The notes beneath the pieces were generated by a model that worked only from the letters and a program-made list of their open reading frames with translations, ran no database searches and was not told the DNA's origin. Below, in pieces: positions 54,597 to 62,952 of a stretch of DNA of 64,000 nt (positions are counted from its first letter, which is position 1; every line of letters starts with the position of its first letter). Made by a program: the position numbers and the translations under genes. The DNA comes from Leucobacter chromiisoli (GTDB taxonomy: Bacteria > Actinomycetota > Actinomycetes > Actinomycetales > Microbacteriaceae): the NCBI RefSeq assembly GCF_016522505.1, contig NZ_JAEHOH010000009.1, forward strand, positions 62,001 through 126,000, given 5' to 3'.

Positions 54597-54833
54597 GTCT
54601 CAAAGCTAGACCGCGCCGCGGGGCGGGCTCTCCGCCACGCTGGCTTTCGCAGCGGATTCACGGTTCTGCCCCGACGTCCCCTTCGGCGGCGTCTCTCCCG
54701 TGGGCGGCCTCCAGCGGTGGGTCTGCCTCCAGCGGTATCGGAACCGGGATCCTGATTCCTCTGAGGGCAGATCCACCGCTGAGGGCCGGCGGGCGCCGGC
54801 TGCTGAAGTCGGCCGCTGCGGGGAGGCGCGTGT

Positions 54834-56045
54834 TCAGCCGAACAGCTCGGCGGGGTGCGTGAGGCGCCACCACAGGTCGGGCTCCTCGATGGCCGAGCCC
54901 ACGAGCACCGGGACGTCCTCGTCTCCGCTCGGGGTCTCGACCCGGATCGTCCCGGCGGTCGCCCCGGACGGCCCGGCCCCGACCGTTCCGAGGTCGACGG
55001 TGCGGCCGGCCGATTCGCCGGGCAGCAGCACGGCGCTCGCCCCGCGCTCCGCGCTCAGATCGATCGTCTCCCCCGTCCAGGTGGTCACCTCGCCGATCCG
55101 CTCCCCCTCGGCGGCCACCTCGATCGTCTGCGGCAGGGCGTCCATCGCGCCGAGCAGCGCTCCGGTCGAGGCCGCGCGATCCTCACCGGTGGCGCGTCCG
55201 AGCGTCGCCGCGATCTTCACCACGCTCCGGTCCGCGGCCGAGCCCTGCTGGGCCGCGACCAGGTTGTAGCCCGCGTCGACCGTGCGCCCGGTCTTGAGCC
55301 CGATCACTCCCGGGCGGCCGATGAGCGGGTTCGTGCTCTCCACGACGCCGATCCCCGGGATCTCGGCGCTGGGCATCGACGTGATCTCGGTGATCGTCGG
55401 GTTCTGCAGCGCGAGCCGGGCGATGCGCACCACATCGTCGGCGCTCGCCCGGTTGCGCGTGTCCATGCCGCTCGGCTCGACCAGCTCGAGCGTCTCGAGG
55501 CCGTTGCGGTCGGCCCACTCCGCGACCGCGGCGAGGAACGCGTCCTCGCTGCCGAACGTGGCCCGCGCGTAGGAGATCGCGTAGTCGTTCGACGAGGGGA
55601 TCAGGGCGAGCTGCAGCAGCTGTCTCGTGGTCAGCTGCGATCCGGCGGGGAGGGGGTGCGCGACGCCGTCGAGTGCGATGAGCTCGCGCTGCACGCGCTC
55701 GTCCTCCTCCGTGAGCGTGTAGACCGGCCCGTCCTCGCCCGGCGCGAGCGGCGCGGCCTCGAGGCACACGAGCGCGGTGACGAGCTTCGTGATGCTGGCG
55801 ATCGGATGCGGCGAGGCATCGTTCGTCCACACCCCGTCCGCTTCCGCCCAGCCGATGGCGGTGGGCTGCGGGTAGGCGGCGACCGCGGCCTCGGCCGGTG
55901 CGGGATCGGCCGGGAACTCGGCCGTCTCCGCCACCGCCGGCTGAACCCGGAGCTCGGGGAGCGGAGTCGCGGCGCACGCCCAGGTGTACCCGCCGCCCGC
56001 CACGATCAGTGCGCCGACCGTGCCGAGCGCCCACCGTTTCCTCAC
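54834..56045 (-). CDS. D-alanyl-D-alanine carboxypeptidase (penicillin-binding, S11-like)
   Basis: Trims pentapeptide side chains of peptidoglycan outside the membrane. It has a signal-anchor helix (TVGALIVAGGGYTWACAA), catalytic SITK (Ser84, Lys87), SSN (151-153) and KTG (251-253), in the right order and spacing for a low-molecular-weight PBP. Length 403; GTG start at 56045. The C-terminal 130 residues are a beta-rich domain ending in a WWRLTHP segment. It could also be a class A beta-lactamase-like relative, but the KTG and SxN contexts fit DD-carboxypeptidase. Confidence 0.9.
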   Translation of the reverse strand: MRKRWALGTVGALIVAGGGYTWACAATPLPELRVQPAVAETAEFPADPAPAEAAVAAYPQPTAIGWAEADGVWTNDASPHPIASITKLVTALVCLEAAPLAPGEDGPVYTLTEEDERVQRELIALDGVAHPLPAGSQLTTRQLLQLALIPSSNDYAISYARATFGSEDAFLAAVAEWADRNGLETLELVEPSGMDTRNRASADDVVRIARLALQNPTITEITSMPSAEIPGIGVVESTNPLIGRPGVIGLKTGRTVDAGYNLVAAQQGSAADRSVVKIAATLGRATGEDRAASTGALLGAMDALPQTIEVAAEGERIGEVTTWTGETIDLSAERGASAVLLPGESAGRTVDLGTVGAGPSGATAGTIRVETPSGDEDVPVLVGSAIEEPDLWWRLTHPAELFG

Positions 56046-56092
56046 CCCGCCAGGTTAGCGGAGGCCGAGCGGTCGGAGAGGCGCCCGCAGAA

Positions 56093-57427
56093 TCAGTGCT
56101 CCAGCACGTAGCGATCCCGGCCCACCGCGAGCCCCGCGAGCACCTGACCGAGCGCCACGGCGAAGAGCAGCGCGAACGGCAGCGTCCACCCCGCGGAGAT
56201 CTCATGCAGCCATCCGAACGCGATCGGCCCTCCCGCGGCGAGCAGGTAGCCGACGGACTGCGACATGCCCGACAGGGCGCTGGAGCTCTCGGGGGTGCGC
56301 GCTCGCACCGCCACCAGCGTGAGCCCCATGCTCAGTGACGCTCCGGTGGCGAGCCCGTAGACCAGGATCCAGAGCAGGAGCAGCTCCGGGAGGAACACGA
56401 TCCCCGTCGCCGACACTCCCATGGCGATCGGGATGAGGGCCGGGAGCCAGCGCCGCAGCCGGCCGCGGTAGAGGAGCGGGATGAGGATCGATCCCGCGAT
56501 CCCCGTCAGCTGCAGGAACATGACGTCGAAGCCGGCCTCGACCTCGGAGCGGCCGCGGGAGATCTCGAGCGGGGCGAGCCAGGTGGTGAGCATGTAGAAG
56601 AGCGCCGACTGCGCACCCATGTAGAACGCGACGAGCCACGCGAGCCGATCCCGCCAGATGCGGCGCCCGGCGCTCCGGCCCCGGGCGCCGGGCGCCCGTG
56701 CATCGGGTCTGCCGGGCGAGTCCGCGGCGCGGGATCCGCCGGACGCTTCCGGAGCCAGGGCCTCGAGGGCCGCGGCGCCGACGCCGCCCGCCCCGCCTCC
56801 CAGCTGCTCGGGGTGCATCGGGGCGACCGTCCGCCGGCCCGCGTTCGCCCACACCCATGCGACGAGCGCGGGCAGGATCAGCACACCGGTGCCGAGCATG
56901 GCGAACCGCCAGCCGAGCTCCTCGCCGCCGTGCTCGATGTGGGAGAGCGGCGCCACGATGCCTGCGCCGACCGATCCCAGCGCGCCGAGCACGGCCGTGT
57001 ACACGCCCATCACCAGCGGCACCCGATGCGAGAAGTCCCGCTTGATCACCGCGGGCATAAGCACGTTGCCGACCGCGAGCGCCGCCCCGATGAGGGCGGT
57101 GCCGAGCCAGAGGTTGAGGGGGCCGCCCGGCAGCGAACGCCAGACGGTGCCGATCGCCAGCACGACGAGGGACCAGGAGATGGTGCGCGACATGCCGATC
57201 CGCACGCTGATCGCGTGGGTGAGCGGCGACACGAACGCCCAGACGAGCAGGGGCACCGAGGCGAGCGCGCCGAGCGCGGACGGGCTGACGCCCTGGTCGT
57301 CGGCGATCTGGTCGAGCAGCGGGCCCACTCCCATGATGGTCATCCGCATGTTGGCCGCGACCAGGCACACCGCGATGAAGAGGGGGATCCAGGGGCGGGA
57401 TCGGGCGGCTGCGGATGGGGCGGTCAC
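56093..57427 (-). CDS. MFS transporter, CynX/NimT-like
   Basis: Twelve-helix major facilitator protein of 444 residues. It matches the cyanate-permease-like group: WIPLFIAVCLVAANMRMTIMGVGPLLDQI at the N-terminus and TALIGAALAVGNVLMPAVIKRDF in helix 4. The cytoplasmic loop between the two halves is long and carries Gly/Ala- and Pro/Arg-rich sequence (about residues 205-255). GTG start, no clear ribosome site. Substrate unknown. It follows the SDR gene on the same strand after a 27-base gap. Confidence 0.85.
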   Translation of the reverse strand: MTAPSAAARSRPWIPLFIAVCLVAANMRMTIMGVGPLLDQIADDQGVSPSALGALASVPLLVWAFVSPLTHAISVRIGMSRTISWSLVVLAIGTVWRSLPGGPLNLWLGTALIGAALAVGNVLMPAVIKRDFSHRVPLVMGVYTAVLGALGSVGAGIVAPLSHIEHGGEELGWRFAMLGTGVLILPALVAWVWANAGRRTVAPMHPEQLGGGAGGVGAAALEALAPEASGGSRAADSPGRPDARAPGARGRSAGRRIWRDRLAWLVAFYMGAQSALFYMLTTWLAPLEISRGRSEVEAGFDVMFLQLTGIAGSILIPLLYRGRLRRWLPALIPIAMGVSATGIVFLPELLLLWILVYGLATGASLSMGLTLVAVRARTPESSSALSGMSQSVGYLLAAGGPIAFGWLHEISAGWTLPFALLFAVALGQVLAGLAVGRDRYVLEH

Positions 57428-57454
57428 AATCGACCCAGCCTATCGTGCGGTGGT

Positions 57455-58225
57455 CTACAGCGGCCCGCCCTCGTTCGTCGTGGAGACCCGCTCGAGGAGC
57501 CGGTCGGGCAGCACGCGCGTGAGCGGTGCGACGAGACGGTAGCGCCAGTCGGAGATCATCACGCTGCGGCCGCGGGAGAGGGCGCGGAGCCCCTCGCGGG
57601 CGACGCGGGAGGTATCGGCCCAGGCCATGCGGGGTAGTCTCGGCAGGTGATCGAGCCCCATGCGCTCGTGGAACTCCGTGTCGAGCAGCCCCGGGCACAG
57701 CGCCGTCACGCGAACGCCCCGGGCGCGATAGCGGGCGTTCAGCGAGCGGGAGAGGGAGACCACTGCGGCCTTCGCGGCCCCGTAGGTGCCGGTCGGCGTG
57801 AAGGCTGCGACGCTCGCGACGTTCAGGATCCATCCCCGGCCGCGCTGCAGCATCCCCGGCACGGCGGCGTGGGAGAGCCTGAGCGGCGCCCACGACAGCA
57901 GCTCGTGCAGACGCCGCTCGGCCGCGATGTCGCTGCGCTCGAAGCCGTCGTAGACGCCGAAGCCGGCGTTGTTGATCAGGATGTCGATCGGGCGATCATC
58001 GTCGGCGAGCCGAGCCGCGACCCGCTCGAGCCCCTCCGCGGTGGTGAGGTCGGCCGCGATCACCTCGGCGCGCTCCCGGGAGCCCCGCAGCTCGTCGGCG
58101 AGCGCCCGCAGCCGGTGCTCGTCGCGCGCGACGAGCCCCCCCGAGACGCCCCCCCCCGAGACCTGCAAAGCCCGCACGCCCCCGAGGCCGGTCGAAGCTC
58201 CGGTGATGAGTGCCGTGTATCCCAT
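57455..58225 (-). CDS. SDR-family oxidoreductase with an aberrant N-terminal stretch
   Basis: Short-chain dehydrogenase of 256 residues. TGASTGLG at the N-terminus, LVARDEHRL, NNAGFG, Ser in NVASVAAFTP and catalytic YGAAKAA are all normal. Residues about 18-31 (VRALQVSGGGVSGG) do not look like the usual helix after the cofactor loop, although the spacing is exactly right. The DNA there holds C-runs of seven and nine bases and a repeat GTCTCGGGGGG (minus strand), so compensating sequencing errors or slippage mutations are possible. Cofactor and substrate unknown. Confidence 0.8.
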   Translation of the reverse strand: MGYTALITGASTGLGGVRALQVSGGGVSGGLVARDEHRLRALADELRGSRERAEVIAADLTTAEGLERVAARLADDDRPIDILINNAGFGVYDGFERSDIAAERRLHELLSWAPLRLSHAAVPGMLQRGRGWILNVASVAAFTPTGTYGAAKAAVVSLSRSLNARYRARGVRVTALCPGLLDTEFHERMGLDHLPRLPRMAWADTSRVAREGLRALSRGRSVMISDWRYRLVAPLTRVLPDRLLERVSTTNEGGPL

Positions 58226-58272
58226 GCGACCAGTCTCGCAGGGATGCTCCCCAGCGGCCCGGGGCATGCGGA

Positions 58273-58316
58273 AGGCCCCCGGTCCTCGTCGAGATCTCGA
58301 CGAGGACCGGGGGCCT
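58273..58316. terminator. 44-base perfect palindrome downstream of tRNA-Ser
   Basis: Two 22-base arms meet without a spacer (arm begins AGGCCCCCGGTCCTCGTCGA at 58273; centre GAGATCTC). It is placed right after the 3' end of the minus-strand tRNA-Ser. As RNA it would form a very stable hairpin with a four-base loop. Only a weak U tract follows on the minus strand, so termination is likely but not textbook. Confidence 0.6.
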
Positions 58317-58320
58317 CGCG

Positions 58321-58408
58321 TGGCGGAGCATGGGGGATTTGAACCCCCGAGGGCGTGAACCCAACACGCGTTCCAGGCGTGCGCCATAGGCCGCTAGGCG
58401 AATGCTCC
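58321..58408 (-). tRNA. tRNA-Ser (anticodon GGA)
   Basis: Cloverleaf on the minus strand: acceptor GGAGCAT pairs with ATGCTCC, anticodon loop CTGGAAC with anticodon GGA (stem CACGC/GCGTG), a long variable arm typical of tRNA-Ser, a T-loop GGTTCAAATCC and an encoded CCA at 58321-58323. Discriminator G. Confidence 0.95.
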
Positions 58409-58453
58409 GCGGATCAGTCTAGCCTGTTCTGCGCCGAGCCGCGAAACGGCCGG

Positions 58454-58936
58454 CTATTCGCTCAGCGGATGCGGCACCATGCCGGCGCCCGCTCCGTCCG
58501 CCTCGTCCTCTTCGGGCCGGGGCTCCCGTCCGTCGGCGGCCGCGAACGCCACCGCGGCCACGGCGAGGGCGAACGCCACGATCCCGAGCGGATTGCACAG
58601 CGCGATCGACATCTCGGTCGACCACGTCGACCCGCTCGGCGCGCTGAGGATCGACACGAGCTCGCCGTTCACGGAGTCGGGCACGGTCAGTCCGAAGCCG
58701 ATCGCCGAGACCCACGCGAGCACCAGGCTCACGATGGTGCTGCGGCTGGTCCGGCGTCCGCGCTCGCGGGTGACGCGGATGCGGCGAGCGGCCCACAGCT
58801 GCAGCGCCGCGAACCCGAGGCCGATCGTCGGCAGATACCACCAGGTCAGGGGCCCTCCCAGCCCGACCGCCCATCGGCCGAGAGACATCCAGACCGCCAT
58901 CACGATGCCGATCGTCGCCACCCACCGGCTGCTCAC
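58454..58936 (-). CDS. Small membrane protein of unknown function
   Basis: A 160-residue protein with about four hydrophobic segments (WVATIGIVMAVWMSLG; WWYLPTIGLGFAALQLWAA; IVSLVLAWVSAIGFGL; GIVAFALAVAAVAFA) and an acidic C-terminal tail (EPRPEEDEADG). A GTG start with GGAGGAG upstream. No family recognised. Codon composition and helix pattern support a real gene. It stands alone between tRNA-Ser and the divergent tRNA-Thr/Met pair. Confidence 0.7.
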   Translation of the reverse strand: MSSRWVATIGIVMAVWMSLGRWAVGLGGPLTWWYLPTIGLGFAALQLWAARRIRVTRERGRRTSRSTIVSLVLAWVSAIGFGLTVPDSVNGELVSILSAPSGSTWSTEMSIALCNPLGIVAFALAVAAVAFAAADGREPRPEEDEADGAGAGMVPHPLSE

Positions 58937-59111
58937 GTGCGCTCCTCCCGTTCCCCGTCGTGCGGCTCGCGCCCCGGATCTCCCCGAGGTCTTCGCCCTG
59001 CCGAGATGATATCGGGGATCCGGGTGCAGCGGCTCGCGAGGCGGGCGGCCGATTTCGCATCGACATGAGAAAGGTGTTATTCTCTAACGGTTGTCATCGC
59101 AAGATGGCCGC

Positions 59112-59183
<72 letters not shown>

Positions 59184-59212
59184 CTGACTCTGTTGGTCTT
59201 CGGATCAGGTTT

Positions 59213-59286
59213 GGCTGAGTAGCTCAGCTGGTTAGAGCGCACGACTCATAATCGTGAGGTCGCGGGATCGAGCCCCGCCTCAGCTA
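59213..59286 (+). tRNA. tRNA-Met (anticodon CAT)
   Basis: Acceptor GGCTGAG pairs with CTCAGCT (one G-U pair), anticodon stem CACGA/TCGTG with loop CTCATAA (anticodon CAT), and T-arm with GATCGAGCC. The acceptor and D-arm match elongator tRNA-Met rather than initiator, which would have three G-C pairs in the anticodon stem. No encoded CCA. Confidence 0.93.
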
Positions 59287-59300
59287 CCGGAGTCACGACA

Positions 59301-59323
59301 AGCCCCCGGTGCAGCCGGGGGCT
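59301..59323 (+). terminator. Rho-independent terminator of the tRNA-Thr/Met transcript
   Basis: AGCCCCCGG (59301-59309), loop TGCAG, CCGGGGGCT (59315-59323), followed by TCGTCGTT. It lies 14 bases after tRNA-Met and also separates this transcript from the convergent Ku gene. Confidence 0.8.
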
Positions 59324-59408
59324 TCGTCGTTCACCGGGGCCGCGGCCCCGTCGATGGGAACGGCCGGATCGCCGGATCCTGACGGAATGGACGGCCCGCC
59401 GCGGCGCC

Positions 59409-60275
59409 TCAGCCCGCCGCCTTCTTCTTCCGCGCGCGGGGCTTCGCCGTGCCGGATCGCCCCTTCCGGCTCCGCCCCTTCGCGGCCCGGGACCGCTGCA
59501 CGCTCTGTCTGAGTGCCTCCATGAGGTCGATGACCTCGGCCCCCGCTCCATCGCCGTCCTCGCCGTCCTTGCCGAAGGTCGCCTCGGTGTCGAGCGCCTC
59601 CCCCTCCTCGAGCTTCGCCTGCACGAGGGTGCGCAGCTCCTCCTGGTACTCGTCGCGGAAGTCCTCCGGCGAGAAGTCGGACGAGAAGCTCTTCACGAGC
59701 GCCGCCGAGAGCTGCATCTCCTTGGCGCTGATCCGCACCCGCTCCTCGAGGGCGGGGAAGGCGGCCTCGCGCACCTCGTCGGCCCAGAGCAGCGTCTGCA
59801 CGAGCAGCACGTCCCCCCGCACTCGCAGCGCCGCGAGTCTGGTCTTCTGGCGCAGCGCGAACTGCACGATGGCGGTGCGGTCGGTCTTCTCCAGGGTGCG
59901 GCGCAGCAGCACGTAGGCCTTCGAGGACTTCCCCGCCGGCGCGAGGTAGTAGCTGCGCTCGAAGAGGATCGGGTCGACCTGCTCGCTGGGCACGAACTCG
60001 ACGACCGAGATCTCCCGGCTGCGCTCCGCGGGAAGCGCCGCCAGCTCCTCCCGCGTCAGCACCACCGTCTCCTCGTCCTCCACGTAGGCCCGGTCGATGT
60101 GCTCGTAGGGGATCACCTCTCCGCACACCTCGCAGCGGCGCTGGTAGCGGATCCGGCCCCCGTCCTCGTCGTGCACCTGGTGCAGATCGAGGTCGTGATC
60201 CTCCGTCGCGCTGTAGAGCTTGACGGGCACATTGACGAGGCCGAAGGTGATCGCCCCGGTCCAGATCGCTCTCAT
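59409..60275 (-). CDS. ku: Ku protein for non-homologous end joining
   Basis: DNA-end-binding homodimer of 288 residues. MRAIWTGAITFGLVNVPVKLYSA is the standard bacterial Ku start. A zinc-ribbon-like CEVCGEVI and the AYVLLRRTLEKTDRTAIVQF core block follow. The C-terminus after about residue 255 is a Lys/Arg-rich tail (GRSRKGRSGTAKPRARKKK) like the DNA-threading tails of actinobacterial Ku. It is divergent from LigD with a 70-base gap, the usual NHEJ pairing. Confidence 0.95.
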   Translation of the reverse strand: MRAIWTGAITFGLVNVPVKLYSATEDHDLDLHQVHDEDGGRIRYQRRCEVCGEVIPYEHIDRAYVEDEETVVLTREELAALPAERSREISVVEFVPSEQVDPILFERSYYLAPAGKSSKAYVLLRRTLEKTDRTAIVQFALRQKTRLAALRVRGDVLLVQTLLWADEVREAAFPALEERVRISAKEMQLSAALVKSFSSDFSPEDFRDEYQEELRTLVQAKLEEGEALDTEATFGKDGEDGDGAGAEVIDLMEALRQSVQRSRAAKGRSRKGRSGTAKPRARKKKAAG

Positions 60276-60345
60276 GGGTACAGTACAGCCGATCTCGATG
60301 TCAAAGGGCTACCCAGTTGCGGATCCCCCGGTCGATGATGTACCC

Positions 60346-62760
60346 ATGGCTGGATCTCATCAGATGGTGACGATCGGGGGGCGCCGCATCCGGCTCTCGA
60401 GCCTGGACCGAGTGCTCTACCCCTCGACCGGAACGACGAAGGGCGACGTGATCGGCTACTGCAGCGCGATCGCGCCGGTGATGCTGCCGCACTGCCGCGA
60501 CCGGGCGGCGACGCGCAAGCGGTGGCCGAGGGGCGTCGGCGAGGACGGGTCGGCCGACTTCTTCTTCCAGAAGGACCTCGGCGAGGGGGCGCCCGACTGG
60601 GTCGAGACGCGGAGCATCCAGCATCGGGATCACGTCAACCGCTATCCCCTCGTCAACGACGAGGCGACGCTCGTGTGGCTCGCGCAGCTCTCGGCCCTCG
60701 AGGTGCACGTGCCCCAGTGGCGGTTCGGGCGGGGCGACGAGCAGCTGCCCCCGGACCGGATGGTGCTCGACCTCGATCCGGGGGAGGGCGTCGGCCTGCG
60801 GGAGTGCGCCCAGGTGGCACGCCTCGTGCGCGACATCCTCGCCGACATGGGCCTCGAGTCGATCCCCGTCACGAGCGGCAGCAAGGGCATCCACCTGTAC
60901 GCAGCACTCGACGGACGGCAGAGCTCCGACGAGGTCTCGGCGGTCGCGCGCGAGCTGGCGCGGTCTCTCGAGGCGGATCACCCCGACGAGGTGACGAGCT
61001 CGATGAAGCGGTCGCTGCGGCCGGGCAAGGTGTTCATCGACTGGAGCCAGAACAATGCCAGCAAGACGACGGTCGCCCCGTACTCGCTCCGGGGGCGCGT
61101 GCGTCCCACGGTCGCCGCGCCCCGGACCTGGCGCGAGCTCGCCTCTCCGCACCTGCGGCAGCTGGAGTATCACGAGGTGCTGCAGCGCGTGGAGCGCCGC
61201 GGGGACCCGCTCGCGGCGATCGCCGAACGCGCCGCAGGGGGCGGCGAGAGGCTGGACCGATTATCCCGCTATCGATCGATGCGGGACGCGGGCGTCACGC
61301 CCGAGCCGGTGCCCGAGAGGATCGAGGTGCGGCCGCGGGGAGGGGACCTGGAACCTTTGAGGTTCGTCATCCAGCGCCATGAGGCCCGGCGCCTCCACTA
61401 CGACTTCCGGCTCGAGCACGACGGCGTGCTCGTCAGCTGGGCGCTGCCGAAGGGGGTGCCCACCGATCCGGCCCGCAATCACCTCGCCGTGCCGACCGAG
61501 GATCACCCCATGGAGTACCGCTTCTTCGAGGGAGAGATCCCGAAAGGCGAGTACGGCGCGGGGACGGTCGAGATCTGGGACAGCGGGACGTACGAGCTCG
61601 AGAAGTGGCGGGAGGACGAGGTCATCGCGACGCTGACCGGGACGGCGGGCGGCGGCCTGGGCGGCACGCGCAGGCTGGCCCTCTTCCGCACGCAGCCGGA
61701 TCCGAAGCCGTCATGGATGATCCACCTGATGGAACTGAAGACCGGAGGAGCCGATCGGCAGAATCATGCCGGGATGAGGCCGATGCTCGCCACCCGCGCG
61801 TCGCCGGAGCAGCTGGAGCGGCTCGACGAGCAGCGCTGGGCCTTCGAGATGAAGTGGGACGGGATCCGTGCGCTCGCGACCCTCGACGGCGGCGACGTCG
61901 GGCTCATGAGCCGCTCGGGCGCCGAGATCACGGACGCCTACCCCGAGCTCGGCCGGCTCGCCGAGGTGGTCGCCGCAGACGGGGCGGTGCTCGACGGCGA
62001 GATCGTCGCCTTCGGGGAGGACGGCGCGCCGAGCTTCGGTCGGCTGCAGACGAGGATGGGCTTGAGCGGGGCGCGGGAGGTGGCCCGCGCCCGATCCGTC
62101 GCGCCGGTGTCGCTGCTGCTCTTCGACGTGCTCTCGGTCAACGGAGAGGACTGTCGTCGGCTCGCCTACGAACAGCGACGCGGACTGCTCCTGGAGATGA
62201 TCGACGACGATCCGGCCGTGCCGGTCGCCCTTCCGCCCGCGTTCGAGGGCGACGCCGCCGAGGCGATCGCCGCGAGCCGGCGTCTGCACCTGGAGGGGAT
62301 CGTCGCCAAACGGCGGGAGAGCCCGTATCGATCCGGTGCGCGCTCCCTGGACTGGCTCAAGATCCCGCTCTTCGAGACGGCGGAGGTCGTGGTCGTCGGA
62401 TGGCGACGGAGCGAGGCGGACGCGCTCGGCCTCGCCTCGTTGCTGCTCGCCACCGTGCACGACGGCGAGCTCCGCTATGCGGGGCGGGTGGGCACCGGCT
62501 TCTCGAACGCCGATCGTCGAGCGATCCGCCGACGTCTGAGCGGCATCGAACAGGCCTCTCCTCCGGTCGCGGTACCCGGTGCCGACCGCGTCGACGCCCA
62601 CTGGGTGACCCCGGAGCTGGTGGCGGAGGTCACCTACAAGCAACTGACCGCCTCGGGGCGGCTGCGGCAGGCGGTGTGGCGCGGCTGGCGCCCCGACAAG
62701 TCCGTCGACGACGTCGCCGATCCGGTGGTCGCTGCCGTGGGGGCGGGCGAAGGGGCATAA
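60346..62760 (+). CDS. ligD: Multifunctional ATP-dependent DNA ligase D (POL-PE-LIG)
   Basis: Processes and seals DNA ends delivered by Ku; about 804 residues. Domains run polymerase/primase (about 1-290, with metal Asps in MVLDLDPGEGVG and SGSKGIHLYA), 3'-phosphoesterase (about 340-480, RHEARRLHYDFRLEHDG) and ligase (about 500-800, with nucleotidyl Lys in FEMKWDGIRAL). This order is the mycobacterial one. The ATG at 60346 is chosen; ATGs at 60298 and 60364 are alternatives and none has a strong ribosome site. The C-terminal AdoMet-like/OB part ends WRGWRPDKS, as expected. Confidence 0.94.
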   Translation: MAGSHQMVTIGGRRIRLSSLDRVLYPSTGTTKGDVIGYCSAIAPVMLPHCRDRAATRKRWPRGVGEDGSADFFFQKDLGEGAPDWVETRSIQHRDHVNRYPLVNDEATLVWLAQLSALEVHVPQWRFGRGDEQLPPDRMVLDLDPGEGVGLRECAQVARLVRDILADMGLESIPVTSGSKGIHLYAALDGRQSSDEVSAVARELARSLEADHPDEVTSSMKRSLRPGKVFIDWSQNNASKTTVAPYSLRGRVRPTVAAPRTWRELASPHLRQLEYHEVLQRVERRGDPLAAIAERAAGGGERLDRLSRYRSMRDAGVTPEPVPERIEVRPRGGDLEPLRFVIQRHEARRLHYDFRLEHDGVLVSWALPKGVPTDPARNHLAVPTEDHPMEYRFFEGEIPKGEYGAGTVEIWDSGTYELEKWREDEVIATLTGTAGGGLGGTRRLALFRTQPDPKPSWMIHLMELKTGGADRQNHAGMRPMLATRASPEQLERLDEQRWAFEMKWDGIRALATLDGGDVGLMSRSGAEITDAYPELGRLAEVVAADGAVLDGEIVAFGEDGAPSFGRLQTRMGLSGAREVARARSVAPVSLLLFDVLSVNGEDCRRLAYEQRRGLLLEMIDDDPAVPVALPPAFEGDAAEAIAASRRLHLEGIVAKRRESPYRSGARSLDWLKIPLFETAEVVVVGWRRSEADALGLASLLLATVHDGELRYAGRVGTGFSNADRRAIRRRLSGIEQASPPVAVPGADRVDAHWVTPELVAEVTYKQLTASGRLRQAVWRGWRPDKSVDDVADPVVAAVGAGEGA

Positions 62761-62900
62761 CGGAAGCGGGGGGGCGCCCCCCACGTCGGGGGCCCCCCCC
62801 ACAGGGGGGATACGCGACCGGGGGGGGGGCGGGGGGGGGGGGGGCCCCCCCCCCCCCGCCGGCGGGGGCCCCCCCCCCCCCCCCCCCCCCCCCCGCTCCT
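62761..62900. repeat. Extreme G/C homopolymer tract, probable artefact
   Basis: From about 62766 the sequence is almost wholly runs of G then C, for example runs of seven or more G around 62821-62843 and a C run of over twenty bases near 62870-62894, with inverted symmetry (G block, then C block). It encodes nothing and is unlike all other intergenic DNA in the window. It looks like a poly-G sequencing or collapsed-assembly artefact between two genuine gene ends. A small hairpin, ACGCGAG-CAGA-CTCGCGT (62911-62928), lies just beyond. Confidence 0.7.
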
Positions 62901-62952
62901 CTGGAGTGCTACGCGAGCAGACTCGCGTCACATTCCGCTACTGCGTTCCGGC

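Noticed and set aside
54707-54736. GCCTCCAGCGGT repeated twice, 18 bases apart
   Set aside because: Two copies in a non-coding gap with no associated gene start; probably chance in GC-rich DNA.
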